From the NCBI GenBank assembly GCA_947588605.1, contig CANPYK010000019.1, positions 1 through 43,290 on the forward strand: 43,290 bases of DNA, read 5' to 3'. The position numbers and the translations under genes are program-made. The stretch is from an uncultured Oscillospiraceae bacterium (GTDB lineage: Bacteria; Bacillota; Clostridia; Oscillospirales; Oscillospiraceae). The notes beneath the pieces were generated by a model. The model ran no database searches. It was not told the origin of the DNA and saw nothing but the letters and a program-made list of their open reading frames with translations. Positions 15,358 through 23,232 of the stretch are shown in pieces (the first letter of the stretch is position 1; each line of letters starts with the position of its first letter).

Positions 15358-16722
15358 ATGTTCAAAACAGGAAAAAAGGTTTTGGCGGCGGTGCTTTGTG
15401 TCGCGGCGCTTTTGGCGTGCCTTGCCGGGTGCGGTGAGGACACGCCGGCGGGGTCTGAGCCGGACGGGTCCGGGTCTGTCCAGACCGGGCCGTCGGAGCC
15501 GGAGCTCACGGCGCGTCAGCGCCTGACCGCCGCCGTGGACAAGACTATGGCGGACCTCCAGGCGCGGCTGGACGCCTCGCCGCTTGCGGGCCTTCGGGGC
15601 CTTTCGGCGGACGACACTGTCACCGCCAACGTGACCGTGGGCTTCCCCGACGAGGCCGGGGAGGCGCTGGGGACCCTCTCCGGGACGGCGGTCTACAACG
15701 CCGCCACGGGGCAGGCCCGGGCGGACCTTACCATCTCCACGGATGAGATGCCCCTGGACGTCTACTATGGGCCGGAGTTCGCGGGGGTCTCCTGCCAAAA
15801 GCTCTTCGTGGACGAGGTGTTTTACGGTCTGCGGCCCTACGGGCTCACGGAACAGCTCCAAGGCTCGGCGCTGGCGGAGCTTGTGGATCTGGACATGGAC
15901 GCGGTGGCCCAGCTCGACGCGCTTCTCGCGTCCGTCCCCCAGGACGTGAACGTGTTCACCCTGCCGGAAAAGGAGCAGATCGACAACGCCGTCCATCAGC
16001 TTCTCGCCAGGCTCGACCCCACCGCGTCGGAGGCGGCCGTCACCGTGGACGGGCGGGAGGTCCGGGGCGAGCGCTTCGAGGCCGTCATCCCCGCCGGGGA
16101 CATGGCCGACTTTTTGAAGGCCCTGTCCAACGCCCTCCCCGACTGGGTGCTGGCCTACGGCCTGGGCACCGGGGACGACAGCGCCGCGGCGGTGGACGAG
16201 GCCCTGGAGGCCCTGCGGCAAAGCGGCGCGGAGACGGAGGCCGCCTTCACCGTGGCGGAGGGGAAGCTGCGCCACATCAGCGCCAGGTACGTCGAGAACG
16301 GCTCCACTACCCTGGTGGAGGCGGAGCTCTACGGCGACAACGGCGAGACGGTGCGCATCGCCGTGGAGCCATCCTTTACCTTCACGCTGGACCTCGCCGC
16401 CGGCGTCTCCATGGAGCTCACCGTCCCCCAGGGCCAGGCCACCAGGCTCGACTGGACCGGGGACGGGACGCTCTCCTTCATCACCTACGCCGGCGACTAT
16501 ACCGATTTTGCCCTGGAGGGGATGCTGACGGCGGAGGACGGGAAGGTCCGGTATGACGGCATCTGGTACTCCGGCGAGCGCGGGGACCGGAACGTTCTCA
16601 CCGTCGCCACCACTCCCGGCGGCGCCATCGAGCTCCCGGCCCAGACGCGCAACATCACCGAGCTTTCCAAGCGCCAGCTCTACGGCGCCCTGATGAAAGC
16701 GGTCTTCAACCTTTTTAAATGA
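15358..16722 (+). CDS. Lipoprotein of unknown function, paralog of the 16901 gene
   Basis: 454 residues. The signal peptide ends LACLAGC (lipidated about C24), followed by a Gly/Ser/Glu/Pro tether to about residue 48. The mature part begins with a helix TVDKTMADLQARLDASPLAGLRGLS, matched in the next lipoprotein by [21 protein letters not shown], and continues with beta-rich segments typical of long repetitive outer-surface domains. Other shared features include a KLFVDEVFYGLRPYGLTEQL-like block (the neighbour has [13 protein letters not shown]) and the final [15 protein letters not shown] region. The Shine-Dalgarno is weak (GAGGTGG). No promoter is obvious in the hairpin-rich gap before it. 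It is extracellular and membrane-tethered; the function is not recognised. Confidence 0.87.
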   Translation: MFKTGKKVLAAVLCVAALLACLAGCGEDTPAGSEPDGSGSVQTGPSEPELTARQRLTAAVDKTMADLQARLDASPLAGLRGLSADDTVTANVTVGFPDEAGEALGTLSGTAVYNAATGQARADLTISTDEMPLDVYYGPEFAGVSCQKLFVDEVFYGLRPYGLTEQLQGSALAELVDLDMDAVAQLDALLASVPQDVNVFTLPEKEQIDNAVHQLLARLDPTASEAAVTVDGREVRGERFEAVIPAGDMADFLKALSNALPDWVLAYGLGTGDDSAAAVDEALEALRQSGAETEAAFTVAEGKLRHISARYVENGSTTLVEAELYGDNGETVRIAVEPSFTFTLDLAAGVSMELTVPQGQATRLDWTGDGTLSFITYAGDYTDFALEGMLTAEDGKVRYDGIWYSGERGDRNVLTVATTPGGAIELPAQTRNITELSKRQLYGALMKAVFNLFK

Positions 16723-16728
16723 CCCCCT

Positions 16729-16762
16729 CCCCCCGGCGTCCGGACCCTTCGGCGCCGGGGGG
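16729..16762 (+). terminator. Terminator-like hairpin after the 15358 lipoprotein
   Basis: Ten pairs (CCCCCCGGCG/CGCCGGGGGG) with a 14-base loop, beginning 7 bases after the stop and followed by TTCGTCT. Confidence 0.55.
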
Positions 16763-16840
16763 TTCGTCTGCCCGGGCCTTTTCCGGCGGCTGTTTTTTCC
16801 GCAGACGAGTAAAAACTGTCAAAAACGGGGAGGTTTACAC

Positions 16841-16868
16841 TTGATTTTACGTCCGAAAGGAGTATAAT
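16841..16868 (+). promoter_or_regulatory. Sigma-A promoter of the 16901 lipoprotein
   Basis: TTGATT (16841-16846), 16-base spacer, TATAAT (16863-16868). The ribosome site GGGAGG lies at 16888-16893. Confidence 0.7.
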
Positions 16869-16900
16869 AGTCTCTATCATTTCAGCTGGGAGGCAACATA

Positions 16901-18361
16901 ATGAAACATACAATAAAACGTATTTTTGCTCTTATCCTCGCTCTGACCATGGCGCTGTCTCTGGCGGCGTGCTCCGAGTCCGAGGGCGGCGGTGGGAGCG
17001 GCGGCAAGGAAAGCGGCAAGGAAAGCGGCCGTCTGACGCCCGTTGTCAAATCCCCCAAGGACGACCCGGCCGGGTATCTGGCCATGGCTCTGGAGAATAC
17101 CGTCAATGATCTGAAGGGCCGCTATGCCGGCTCTCCCCTGGCCGCTCTTGCCGGCGTGCTGGACACCTCCGGCACCGTGGCGGTCTCCGGCGAGATAGAC
17201 ACCGACGACGGGTACGTCTCTATCGACGACCTCTCCCTGGCCTATGACCTGGAGAATAAGTCCTTCCTTTTGAATCTGGACGTGACCAGCGCCGGCATCG
17301 AGCTCACCGGCGGGGCCTGCCTGACCCCGGACTTCCTGGGCGTCTCCTTCCCGCTCCTCACCGGCAGCGACGACTATTACGGCATCAAGCCCCGGGACAT
17401 CGGCCGGCAGCTCAAGAGCAGCTTCCTGTGGGAGTACGCTCAGGATGAGATCAGCACCGGCGACCTGGATCAGATCGACGAGATGCTGGACCTTTTCTGG
17501 GACTCCGAGTTCATCGACATCGACAAGTTCATCAAGGACTCCCAGGCCCTCGGCACGGACTTCATCAAGGACCTTGACGTGGACTACGAGGAGGACACCG
17601 TGGAGCTGGACGGCAAGGACGTGGACGGCTACGTCTTCACCGCCACCGTGGACAGCGACGACCTGGCGAACCTCATGGAGAAGATCTACGACATGATACT
17701 CGAGATGCCCATGTGGGATACCCTCGTGGAGCTCGGCAGGATCACCGGCGAGGACTTTGACAGGGACGACCTGCAGGCGATCATGGACGACGCCCTGGAC
17801 GAGGCCCTGGACGGCATCCGCAGCGAGGACCTGCGGCTCAGCATCAGCTACTACGTGGCCGACAAGAAGGTCGTGTCCATGTCCGCCCGCGAGCGTGAGT
17901 ACGGGATCGACTACTCCGTCAACTTCTTTGACGGCGGGGATATCACCGGCACCGTCGAGTCCGAAGATAATGCGATCTCCTTTGCAAGCCACGTGAGTGA
18001 CCGGAACGGCTACACCCACGAGATCACCCTCTCCTCCGACGGCGAGACCATGACCATCGCCGCCCAGTGGGATGGGGACGACCTCAGCCTGGATGTCGAC
18101 GTCCCCTATGAGGACCCCATGTCCCTCACCTGCGGCCTCAAGATCACGAAAAAGGGCTTCGAGCTCAGCAACCTCGTCTTTGACAACGGGGACTACTACG
18201 ATTACCTGGAGCTGCCCCTGACCGTCACCTACACCGCCGGCGGCTCCGTGTCCACGCCGCGGAACACCAACAACCTCCTGACCCTGGACGAGCAGGAGCT
18301 GCGCGACCTCATCAGCGGCATAGGCGACCTCATGGGCGGCATGATGGACAGTGACTGGTAA
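16901..18361 (+). CDS. Lipoprotein of unknown function, paralog of the 15358 gene
   Basis: 486 residues. The signal peptide ends SLAAC (lipidated about C21), followed by a Gly/Ser/Lys tether with a repeated [10 protein letters not shown]. The mature protein is acidic and beta-rich, rich in Asp, and shares with the 15358 product the [19 protein letters not shown] helix, [16 protein letters not shown], the IDKFIKDSQ region and a C-terminal block ending in a [14 protein letters not shown] helix. Its own promoter suggests separate control from the paralog. The last 11 bases overlap the start of the GIY-YIG gene. The family is not recognised. Confidence 0.88.
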   Translation: MKHTIKRIFALILALTMALSLAACSESEGGGGSGGKESGKESGRLTPVVKSPKDDPAGYLAMALENTVNDLKGRYAGSPLAALAGVLDTSGTVAVSGEIDTDDGYVSIDDLSLAYDLENKSFLLNLDVTSAGIELTGGACLTPDFLGVSFPLLTGSDDYYGIKPRDIGRQLKSSFLWEYAQDEISTGDLDQIDEMLDLFWDSEFIDIDKFIKDSQALGTDFIKDLDVDYEEDTVELDGKDVDGYVFTATVDSDDLANLMEKIYDMILEMPMWDTLVELGRITGEDFDRDDLQAIMDDALDEALDGIRSEDLRLSISYYVADKKVVSMSAREREYGIDYSVNFFDGGDITGTVESEDNAISFASHVSDRNGYTHEITLSSDGETMTIAAQWDGDDLSLDVDVPYEDPMSLTCGLKITKKGFELSNLVFDNGDYYDYLELPLTVTYTAGGSVSTPRNTNNLLTLDEQELRDLISGIGDLMGGMMDSDW

Positions 18362-18599
18362 GTACACGGTCTACATCCTGCGCTGTGCCGACGGGACGCT
18401 CTACACCGGCATCACCAACGACCTGCCAAAGCGCCTCAGGACCCACAACGCCGGCCATGGCGCCAAATACACCCGCGCCCGCCTGCCCGTGGCCCTCGCC
18501 TACTCCGAGGAGGCCCCCGACAAGCCCGCCGCCCTCCGCCGGGAGCTGGCCATCAAGGCCCTGACCCGAGAGCAGAAGCTGAAGCTCATAGGACAATAA
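18351..18599 (+). CDS. GIY-YIG nuclease superfamily protein (UPF0213/YhbQ-like)
   Basis: 82 residues, a stand-alone GIY-YIG domain of the usual UPF0213 length. The motif is [16 protein letters not shown] with the conserved Arg in KRLRTHN, then H and GAKYT; the C-terminal Glu is in RRELAIKAL. The start is GTG at 18351, overlapping the previous stop by 11 bases in another frame; no upstream start is possible without more overlap. Related single-domain proteins have been linked to DNA damage and repair, but the role of this one is not known. It is followed by a bidirectional terminator. Confidence 0.9.
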   Translation: MTGKYTVYILRCADGTLYTGITNDLPKRLRTHNAGHGAKYTRARLPVALAYSEEAPDKPAALRRELAIKALTREQKLKLIGQ

Positions 18600-18602
18600 A
18601 AA

Positions 18603-18633
18603 TTCTCCCGGCACTTCAACGGTGCCGGGAGAA
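18603..18633. terminator. Bidirectional terminator between convergent genes
   Basis: Twelve perfect pairs (TTCTCCCGGCAC/GTGCCGGGAGAA) with a 7-base loop, in the 37-base gap between the GIY-YIG gene and the XRE regulator gene. It is the only convergent junction in the window without a mosaic island or multi-hairpin element. Confidence 0.75.
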
Positions 18634-18636
18634 CGT

Positions 18637-18831
18637 TTATTCCTCCCAAAACAGCTCGTCCAGCGTCTTCCCCAATGCCTTGCAGATGGCGATACAGAGG
18701 TTGACGGTGGGGTTGTAGTCGCCCTTTTCGATGGCGTTGATGGTCTGGCGGGAGACGCCCACCCTGTCCGCCAGGGCCTGTTGAGATAAGTCCAGCGCGG
18801 CCCGGGCGGCCTTGAGGCGGAGATTCTTCAT
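18637..18831 (-). CDS. XRE-family transcriptional regulator (YozG-like)
   Basis: 64 residues, nearly all one helix-turn-helix domain (MKNLRLKAARAALDLSQ... with DRVGVSRQTINAIEKGDYNPT). The start at 18831 overlaps the stop of the membrane-protein gene (ATGA). The small size and the ending DELFWEE are typical of single-domain regulators paired with a small membrane protein in Firmicutes. It probably controls its own two-gene operon; no operator could be picked out. Confidence 0.92.
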   Translation of the reverse strand: MKNLRLKAARAALDLSQQALADRVGVSRQTINAIEKGDYNPTVNLCIAICKALGKTLDELFWEE

Positions 18832-19346
18832 TCCCCGTGCCTCCGATCCCAAAGCGTTTTGATGAGCAGCGTCACGGCGATGATCCCGCACACCGCCGCC
18901 TGCATGGCGAACACAGCGCCGGAGCGGAGCGTGGCCGTCTCCGAAAGCCTCAGCCCGTCGTCGATCCGCACGGCGGCGTTCACGGTAAAGCACGCCGTGA
19001 GGATCCCCATGGCGGCGATCTCCCCCGCGGCGCTTTTGCGAATGCTCACGTAGGCGTCCCGGAGGATGCAGTATTCGGCGAAGGCCACAAGCCCCAGGTC
19101 CGCGCAGATCACCAGCGCCACAGAGGTATCCAGAAGCTCCCGGTCCAGGATCGCCTCGGCGAGGACCACCGCCAGGGCGTATGCCAGCATCACCGAGAAG
19201 CCCACCATAAAGCCCCGGCCCTGGATGATGAGCTGCCGCTCGTCAAACCGCTTTTTGTCGTGGCGTTCCCCGGAGAACGCCACCACCCCCACCGTAAAGC
19301 CTCCCACCAGCATGATCAGCACCACCGGCACGATGACCGACCTCAT
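18828..19346 (-). CDS. Membrane protein paired with the XRE regulator
   Basis: 172 residues with about five membrane segments (near 5-25, 47-65, 74-94, 110-127 and 141-162). Between the first two is a basic stretch GERHDKKRFDERQLIIQGRG; the DERQ-x-x-x-x-G pattern is common in small membrane proteins encoded with XRE regulators in Firmicutes. It is first in a two-gene operon with its own consensus promoter. The function is unknown; it may be the partner that the regulator responds to, as an inference from pairing. Confidence 0.85.
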   Translation of the reverse strand: MRSVIVPVVLIMLVGGFTVGVVAFSGERHDKKRFDERQLIIQGRGFMVGFSVMLAYALAVVLAEAILDRELLDTSVALVICADLGLVAFAEYCILRDAYVSIRKSAAGEIAAMGILTACFTVNAAVRIDDGLRLSETATLRSGAVFAMQAAVCGIIAVTLLIKTLWDRRHGE

Positions 19347-19374
19347 AAGACCACGTTCCTTTCGTTTTTTCTTG

Positions 19375-19403
19375 AGTGTAGCACTTGCCCGCTAATTTGT
19401 CAA
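19375..19403 (-). promoter_or_regulatory. Sigma-A promoter of the membrane protein-XRE operon
   Basis: Minus strand TTGACA (19398-19403), 17-base spacer, TACACT (19375-19380), 29 bases before the start at 19346. Confidence 0.75.
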
Positions 19404-19429
19404 GTATATTTTACAATTTATCCGATAAA

Positions 19430-19457
19430 TTTTCCCCGCCTGGTTTGGCGGGGAAAA
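19430..19457 (-). terminator. Terminator after the flavodoxin-family gene
   Basis: Eleven pairs (TTTTCCCCGCC/GGCGGGGAAAA) with a 6-base loop; on the minus strand the stem runs into AAAATTTAT. It lies 3 bases past the stop at 19461 and just before the next promoter. Confidence 0.75.
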
Positions 19458-19460
19458 CGC

Positions 19461-20081
19461 TCAATGGATAAAGTTGGTGTTGACCCGCGGCTCCAGCGCC
19501 GGGACCTCGACGCCGACGGCCTTCCCGGCCTCGATGCACTTTAAAAGCCACGCCAGATTCCGCCCCAGATGGCGCATGATCTGGAGGCCCTCCAGATCCT
19601 CACGCACCTCCTCCGGGGTGTTGCCGTGGACCATGGGCCAGTACTGGCTGGTGGCGATGGGCATCCCGTTGATATAGAAGTATTTATTGAGCTGGTCGAG
19701 GGCGGCGGTGGTGCCGCCCCGGCGGGCGGAGACGACGCCGGCGGCGGGCTTGCCCCGCAGCTTCCCGCCGGCGGAGTAGAAGACGCGGTCCATGAAGCCG
19801 GTCATGGAGCCGCCCATGGCGGCGTAGTGGACCGGGGAGCCGAAGACGAAGCCGTCGTATTCGCCGCACTTTTCCGTAAACTCCGCCACGGGCCCGCCGA
19901 AGACGCATTTGCCCGCCTTGCGGCAGCCGCCGCAGCCGATGCACCCGCCCAGGGGCTTGTTGCCGATCCAGAAATGCTCCGCGCCGATGCCCTCCCCTTC
20001 CAGGGCCTTTGCCACCTCCGCAAGGGCCGCGGCGGTACAGCCGCGCTCATGGGGGGAGCCGTTGACAAGCAGGACTTTCAT
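19461..20081 (-). CDS. Flavodoxin-fold NAD(P)H-dependent FMN reductase
   Basis: 206 residues of the iron-sulfur flavoprotein/FMN reductase type. MKVLLVNGSPHERGCT is the FMN phosphate loop, and FVFGSPVHYAAMGGSMTGFMDRVFYS is the second flavin-contact region. CIGCGGCRKAGKC (four Cys, about 47-59) is placed as in related Clostridial proteins, where such cysteines may bind an Fe-S cluster or be redox-active. The C-terminal part is helical. It lies 15 bases after the Fe-S aldo/keto reductase gene in the same direction, so the two probably form a redox operon. The electron donor and substrate are unknown. Confidence 0.88.
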   Translation of the reverse strand: MKVLLVNGSPHERGCTAAALAEVAKALEGEGIGAEHFWIGNKPLGGCIGCGGCRKAGKCVFGGPVAEFTEKCGEYDGFVFGSPVHYAAMGGSMTGFMDRVFYSAGGKLRGKPAAGVVSARRGGTTAALDQLNKYFYINGMPIATSQYWPMVHGNTPEEVREDLEGLQIMRHLGRNLAWLLKCIEAGKAVGVEVPALEPRVNTNFIH

Positions 20082-20096
20082 ACGATCACCTCAAAA

Positions 20097-21218
20097 TCAG
20101 TTTTCAAAGGCCGCGGCGGCGTCCGCCAGCGCCTTCACCACGCCCAGGTGCTGGGGGCACGCGCCCTCGCACTGGCGGCAGGCCACGCAGTCGGAGGCTT
20201 TGGCGTGGTCCTTCACGAATTCGTCGTACTTCTCTTTGCCCGGGTCGCGCCAGGCTCTCAGGAGCTTGGCCTTGGCGCTTTCGTTGTACATAGCCAGGAT
20301 CGTGGGGATGTCGATGCCCATGGGGCACCCCTCGGTGCAGTAGCGGCAGGCGGTGCAGGGCACGGCGGTATAGTTGTTGATGATGTCCGCGCACCGCGCG
20401 AGCATAGCCCGCTCGTCCTTGGTGAGGGGCTTGAAGTCGGACATGAAGGTCGTGTTGTCCTCCAGCTGGGCCATGCTGCTCATGCCGGAGAGGACCACAT
20501 GGACCTCCGGCAGGCTTGCGGCGAAGCGCACGGCCCAGGAGGCGACGGAGGCGTCCGGGTCGGCGGTCTTCAAAAGCGCCTCGGCGTCCGCCGGGAGCTG
20601 GGCCAGGGCCCCGCCCTTCACCGGCTCCATAACGATGACCTTCTTCCCGTGCCGGACGGCGGTCTCGTAGCAAAGCCGGGACTGGACGCGCTCGGACTCC
20701 CAATCCAGGTAATTGATCTGGAGCTGGACGAACTCCGCCTCCGGGTGCTCCGTCAGAAGCTGGTCGAGGAATTGGGCGTTGTCGTGGAAGGAGAAGCCGA
20801 TGCGGCGGATCTTCCCCTCCTCCTTGAGCCTCCGGGCAAAGCCGAAGGAATCCAGGCGCTCCACCGTCTCATACACGCGCCTGTTCATATTATGCAGGAG
20901 GTAGTAGTCGAAAAACTCCACGCCGCACTTTTGGCGCTGTTCCTCAAAGATGCGCTCCTGGTCCCCCTCCTCCTTCAGCGCCATGGTGGGCAGCTTCGTG
21001 GTGAGGGTGAAGGCGTCCCTGGGGTGGCGCTTCACCAGCGCCTCCCGGATGGCGATCTCGCTTTGATGGTCGTGGTACATCCAGGCGGTGTCGAAGTATG
21101 TATACCCGCGCTCCAGGAACGTGTCCACCATGCGCTCAAGCTCCGCCATGTCGATGCTCTTGGGGTCTTGCTTGTCCGTCACGGGCAGGCGCATGAGGCC
21201 AAATCCCAGTTTCTTCAT
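20097..21218 (-). CDS. Aldo/keto reductase with two C-terminal [4Fe-4S] motifs
   Basis: 373 residues. The N-terminal 280 form the aldo/keto reductase barrel with the catalytic tetrad D43, Y48, K75 and H109 (FDTAWMYHDH, TTKLPT, YLLHN). The C-terminal part has two ferredoxin-like Cys groups, C288/C291/C294/C298 and C344/C347/C350/C354 (CTACRYCTEGCP, CVACRQCEGACP). Such fusions are common in anaerobes, where they can pass electrons between ferredoxin-like centres and a carbonyl substrate; the substrate is not predictable. Its sigma-A promoter is at 21252-21280 and AGGAGGG precedes the start. Together with the flavodoxin gene it forms a redox pair. Confidence 0.92.
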   Translation of the reverse strand: MKKLGFGLMRLPVTDKQDPKSIDMAELERMVDTFLERGYTYFDTAWMYHDHQSEIAIREALVKRHPRDAFTLTTKLPTMALKEEGDQERIFEEQRQKCGVEFFDYYLLHNMNRRVYETVERLDSFGFARRLKEEGKIRRIGFSFHDNAQFLDQLLTEHPEAEFVQLQINYLDWESERVQSRLCYETAVRHGKKVIVMEPVKGGALAQLPADAEALLKTADPDASVASWAVRFAASLPEVHVVLSGMSSMAQLEDNTTFMSDFKPLTKDERAMLARCADIINNYTAVPCTACRYCTEGCPMGIDIPTILAMYNESAKAKLLRAWRDPGKEKYDEFVKDHAKASDCVACRQCEGACPQHLGVVKALADAAAAFEN

Positions 21219-21251
21219 AACGGTCCCTCCTTTTGGGTTTCATTGTTATCT

Positions 21252-21280
21252 ATTATAGCGTTTTCGGCCTGTTTTGGCAA
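21252..21280 (-). promoter_or_regulatory. Sigma-A promoter of the aldo/keto reductase operon
   Basis: Minus strand TTGCCA (21275-21280), 17-base spacer, TATAAT (21252-21257). Confidence 0.7.
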
Positions 21281-21330
21281 GGATATCGGGAAAAGTCCGC
21301 AATTTTTTCATGCTTTTTTGAAAATTTCTC

Positions 21331-21359
21331 TTACATCTGGTCAAGAATTATGATATACT
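21331..21359 (+). promoter_or_regulatory. Probable promoter of carD
   Basis: TTACAT (21331-21336), 17-base spacer, TATACT (21354-21359). The -10 is good and the -35 weak, as often for housekeeping regulators. Confidence 0.5.
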
Positions 21360-21411
21360 GTATGCAGAGGAAATAGTTTCGCGTGAAGGTATTTTTGGGA
21401 GCGTGCGACAG

Positions 21412-21939
21412 ATGTTTGACATGGGAGATTATATCATATACGGCGGCGAGGGGGTCTGTGTCGTGGAGGACATCGGCTGTCCCAACGTCTCCGGCGCCAA
21501 TAAGGACAGGCTCTACTACACCCTGTCCCCTCTCTACCGCACGGGGCGGGTCTTCGCCCCGGTAGATTCGCCTGTGTTCATGCGCCCCGTCATCTCCCGG
21601 GACGAGGCCATCGATCTCATCCGCTCCATGCCGGGGGTGAAGGCCGAGCTTTACGAAAACTCCAACCTGCGCTTCCTCACCGAGCACTACCAGCAGGCCA
21701 TCCAGGCCTATGACTGCACCGGCCTTGTGAAGCTCATCAAGGACGTCTACTTAAAGCGCGCCCACGTCAACGCCCAGGGCAAAAAGCTGGGCCAGATCGA
21801 CGAGCGCTACATGAAGCGCGCCGAGGACATGCTCTACGGGGAGCTTGCCGTCGCCCTGAACATCGACCGCCGCGAGGTCGACGCCTACATCAAAAACGCC
21901 CTGGCCCTCATCGAAGCCGGGGAGGAATTCAACGGATAA
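21412..21939 (+). CDS. CarD family transcriptional regulator
   Basis: 175 residues. CarD proteins bind RNA polymerase beta through an N-terminal Tudor-like domain and stabilise open promoter complexes. The domain is plain: MFDMGDYIIYGGEGVCVVEDIG, then LYYTLSPLYRTGRVFAPVDS, and the last two thirds are helical, with a basic loop and AEDMLYGELAVALNIDR before the last helix. ATG at 21412 is chosen, with GGGAG 10 bases upstream; a GTG at 21403 is too close to it. The length fits the Clostridial subgroup of CarD proteins. A terminator follows 9 bases after the stop and then mosaic island B. Confidence 0.92.
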   Translation: MFDMGDYIIYGGEGVCVVEDIGCPNVSGANKDRLYYTLSPLYRTGRVFAPVDSPVFMRPVISRDEAIDLIRSMPGVKAELYENSNLRFLTEHYQQAIQAYDCTGLVKLIKDVYLKRAHVNAQGKKLGQIDERYMKRAEDMLYGELAVALNIDRREVDAYIKNALALIEAGEEFNG

Positions 21940-21947
21940 GAACGGTA

Positions 21948-21968
21948 GGGCGGGTCCAAGACCCGCCC
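21948..21968 (+). terminator. Terminator of carD
   Basis: Nine pairs (GGGCGGGTC/GACCCGCCC) with loop CAA, followed by GTTTCTTTT. It is a variant of the island palindrome GGGCGGGT-ACCCGCCC. Confidence 0.7.
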
Positions 21969-22557
21969 GTTTCTTTTCCGCCGCCCGACCTCTACAGCCC
22001 CTCCTAGGTCGGGGGTGGCGAGCAGCGCCGGGGTGGTTCCGTCTATCGGGCCGCCCAAATAATCGCACCCGCCCCCGATTAAGAGCCCTCCCCGCAGGGC
22101 GGGGAGGGGCAGGGGTGAGGTGGGAGCCGAAGGGCTGCAACCGGCCCCGATGAACGCACGCACCTCATCCGGCGCCTGCGGGCGCCACCTTCCCCACTTT
22201 GTGGGGAAGGCTAAGACGGGGGACGGGGGACGAGGGCTCGAATACCCCGCCGCTGCGGCGGCACCCCTTTTTCCGAAAAAGGGGTCCGGGGAATAAGGAT
22301 GCGGCGCTTCGCGCCGCCTTTATAAAAAATTGCGCCGCTATGCGGCGCAAACCTTTTTGACCCCCTTCGGGGCAAAGGGGTCAGGGGGGATTCGAGCCCC
22401 CGTCCTTCGTCCCCCGTCCCCGCCGCAGCGGGCAAATCAAAAAATGCGCCGCAGGCGCAAACCTTTTTCGCCCCCTCCTCGTAGGAGGGGGGCAGGGGGG
22501 CAGCGAGCGTTGGATGACAGGCCGCTCCCCAAACCGGGCGGGTATCCCCGCCCGTTC
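21969..22557. repeat. Palindromic mosaic island B (inverted relative to A and C)
   Basis: A 600-base gene-free gap between convergent genes, made of repeat modules in reverse orientation. They include GGCGCC/GGCGCC (22171-22186), CCTTCCCC/GGGGAAGG (22188-22210), a GCGCCGC..GCGGCGC stem near 22330-22356 with the same TTTTTTATAAA spacing as in C, CCCCCTCC/GGAGGGGG (22481-22501) and CGGGCGGG/CCCGCCCG (about 22534-22553), which probably serves as the terminator of the leftward gene ending at 22558. No believable gene lies in it. Confidence 0.85.
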
Positions 22558-23079
22558 CTATTCCTTCTCCGTCTCCTCGACAGACAGCATCAGGATCTCC
22601 TTGCCCATGCTTTTGGCGTAGTTCACCGTCTGCATGGTGCCGCCGGGCTTGCCGTCGAAGGCGGCGATGAGCATCCGCGCGGCGTCCACCATGTACCGGT
22701 TGCGGCGGAGCATACACTCGGGGGTATACTCCCGTGAGATCACCGTCTGGCGGTCGCACTGGTGGAGGATATAGTCATACCGCGCCCGGTCCTCCCGGCT
22801 CCAGCTCCCCGACTGCGTCTCGCAGGGGATCGCCGCCTCCAGCGTGATGTCCGGGTACTCGTCCCGGAGTGCCAGCACCGCCTCGGCAAAGTACGTGTCG
22901 CACCCCTTGGCCATCCCGCAGATAAAATGCCGCGCCCCGGCGTTGTAGACCTCCTCCACGGCGTCCGCGATGCGCCTTTTCAGCGCCACACAACGTTCGT
23001 CCCGTTCGTCATACCGCCACGGCAGCTTCTCCGGCCTGTACCCCGTAAAGGCGCAAGCCGCTCCCGATTTCATCTCCAC
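22558..23079 (-). CDS. SLOG family protein (DUF1273/YpsA-like)
   Basis: 173 residues of the SLOG superfamily, with the family opening CAFTGYRPEKLPW, then HFICGMAKGCDTYFAEAVLALR and IPCETQSGSW. SLOG domains bind nucleotide-derived ligands, and some sense or process them, for example in the stress-related YpsA and in Lonely-guy-like proteins. The exact ligand here is unknown. The start at 23079 is GTG with AAAGGGGG seven bases upstream; an ATG two codons in (23073) is the alternative. It has its own promoter (23104-23132). Confidence 0.87.
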   Translation of the reverse strand: MEMKSGAACAFTGYRPEKLPWRYDERDERCVALKRRIADAVEEVYNAGARHFICGMAKGCDTYFAEAVLALRDEYPDITLEAAIPCETQSGSWSREDRARYDYILHQCDRQTVISREYTPECMLRRNRYMVDAARMLIAAFDGKPGGTMQTVNYAKSMGKEILMLSVEETEKE

Positions 23080-23103
23080 GCGCCCGCCCCCTTTCCGGTT
23101 CCC

Positions 23104-23132
23104 ATTGTAACCTATTCTTCAGAAAAAATCAA
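23104..23132 (-). promoter_or_regulatory. Sigma-A promoter of the SLOG gene
   Basis: Minus strand TTGATT (23127-23132), 17-base spacer, TACAAT (23104-23109). Confidence 0.65.
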
Positions 23133-23189
23133 CTGGTTATCCAAATTTTTCCTTTCAGTCTTGTCGGCATTGCCGGGAGGACCGTCAAA

Positions 23190-23227
23190 AAGGCCTCCGG
23201 GAAGGTCGTACGCTTCCCGGAGGTCTT
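23190..23227 (-). terminator. Terminator of the exonuclease gene
   Basis: A 15-base-pair stem with one wobble pair (15 bases on each side, loop of 8), followed by T residues on the minus strand. It begins 5 bases beyond the stop at 23233. Confidence 0.75.
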
Positions 23228-23232
23228 TCGTA

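Noticed and set aside
15186-15437. ORFs at 15186-15437 and 41606-41833 sharing the peptide KGIFSDVHAAGKN
   Set aside because: The shared peptide is only the translation of the identical hairpin 3 DNA. The remainder differs entirely, and the ORFs overlap a lipoprotein gene or a terminator.
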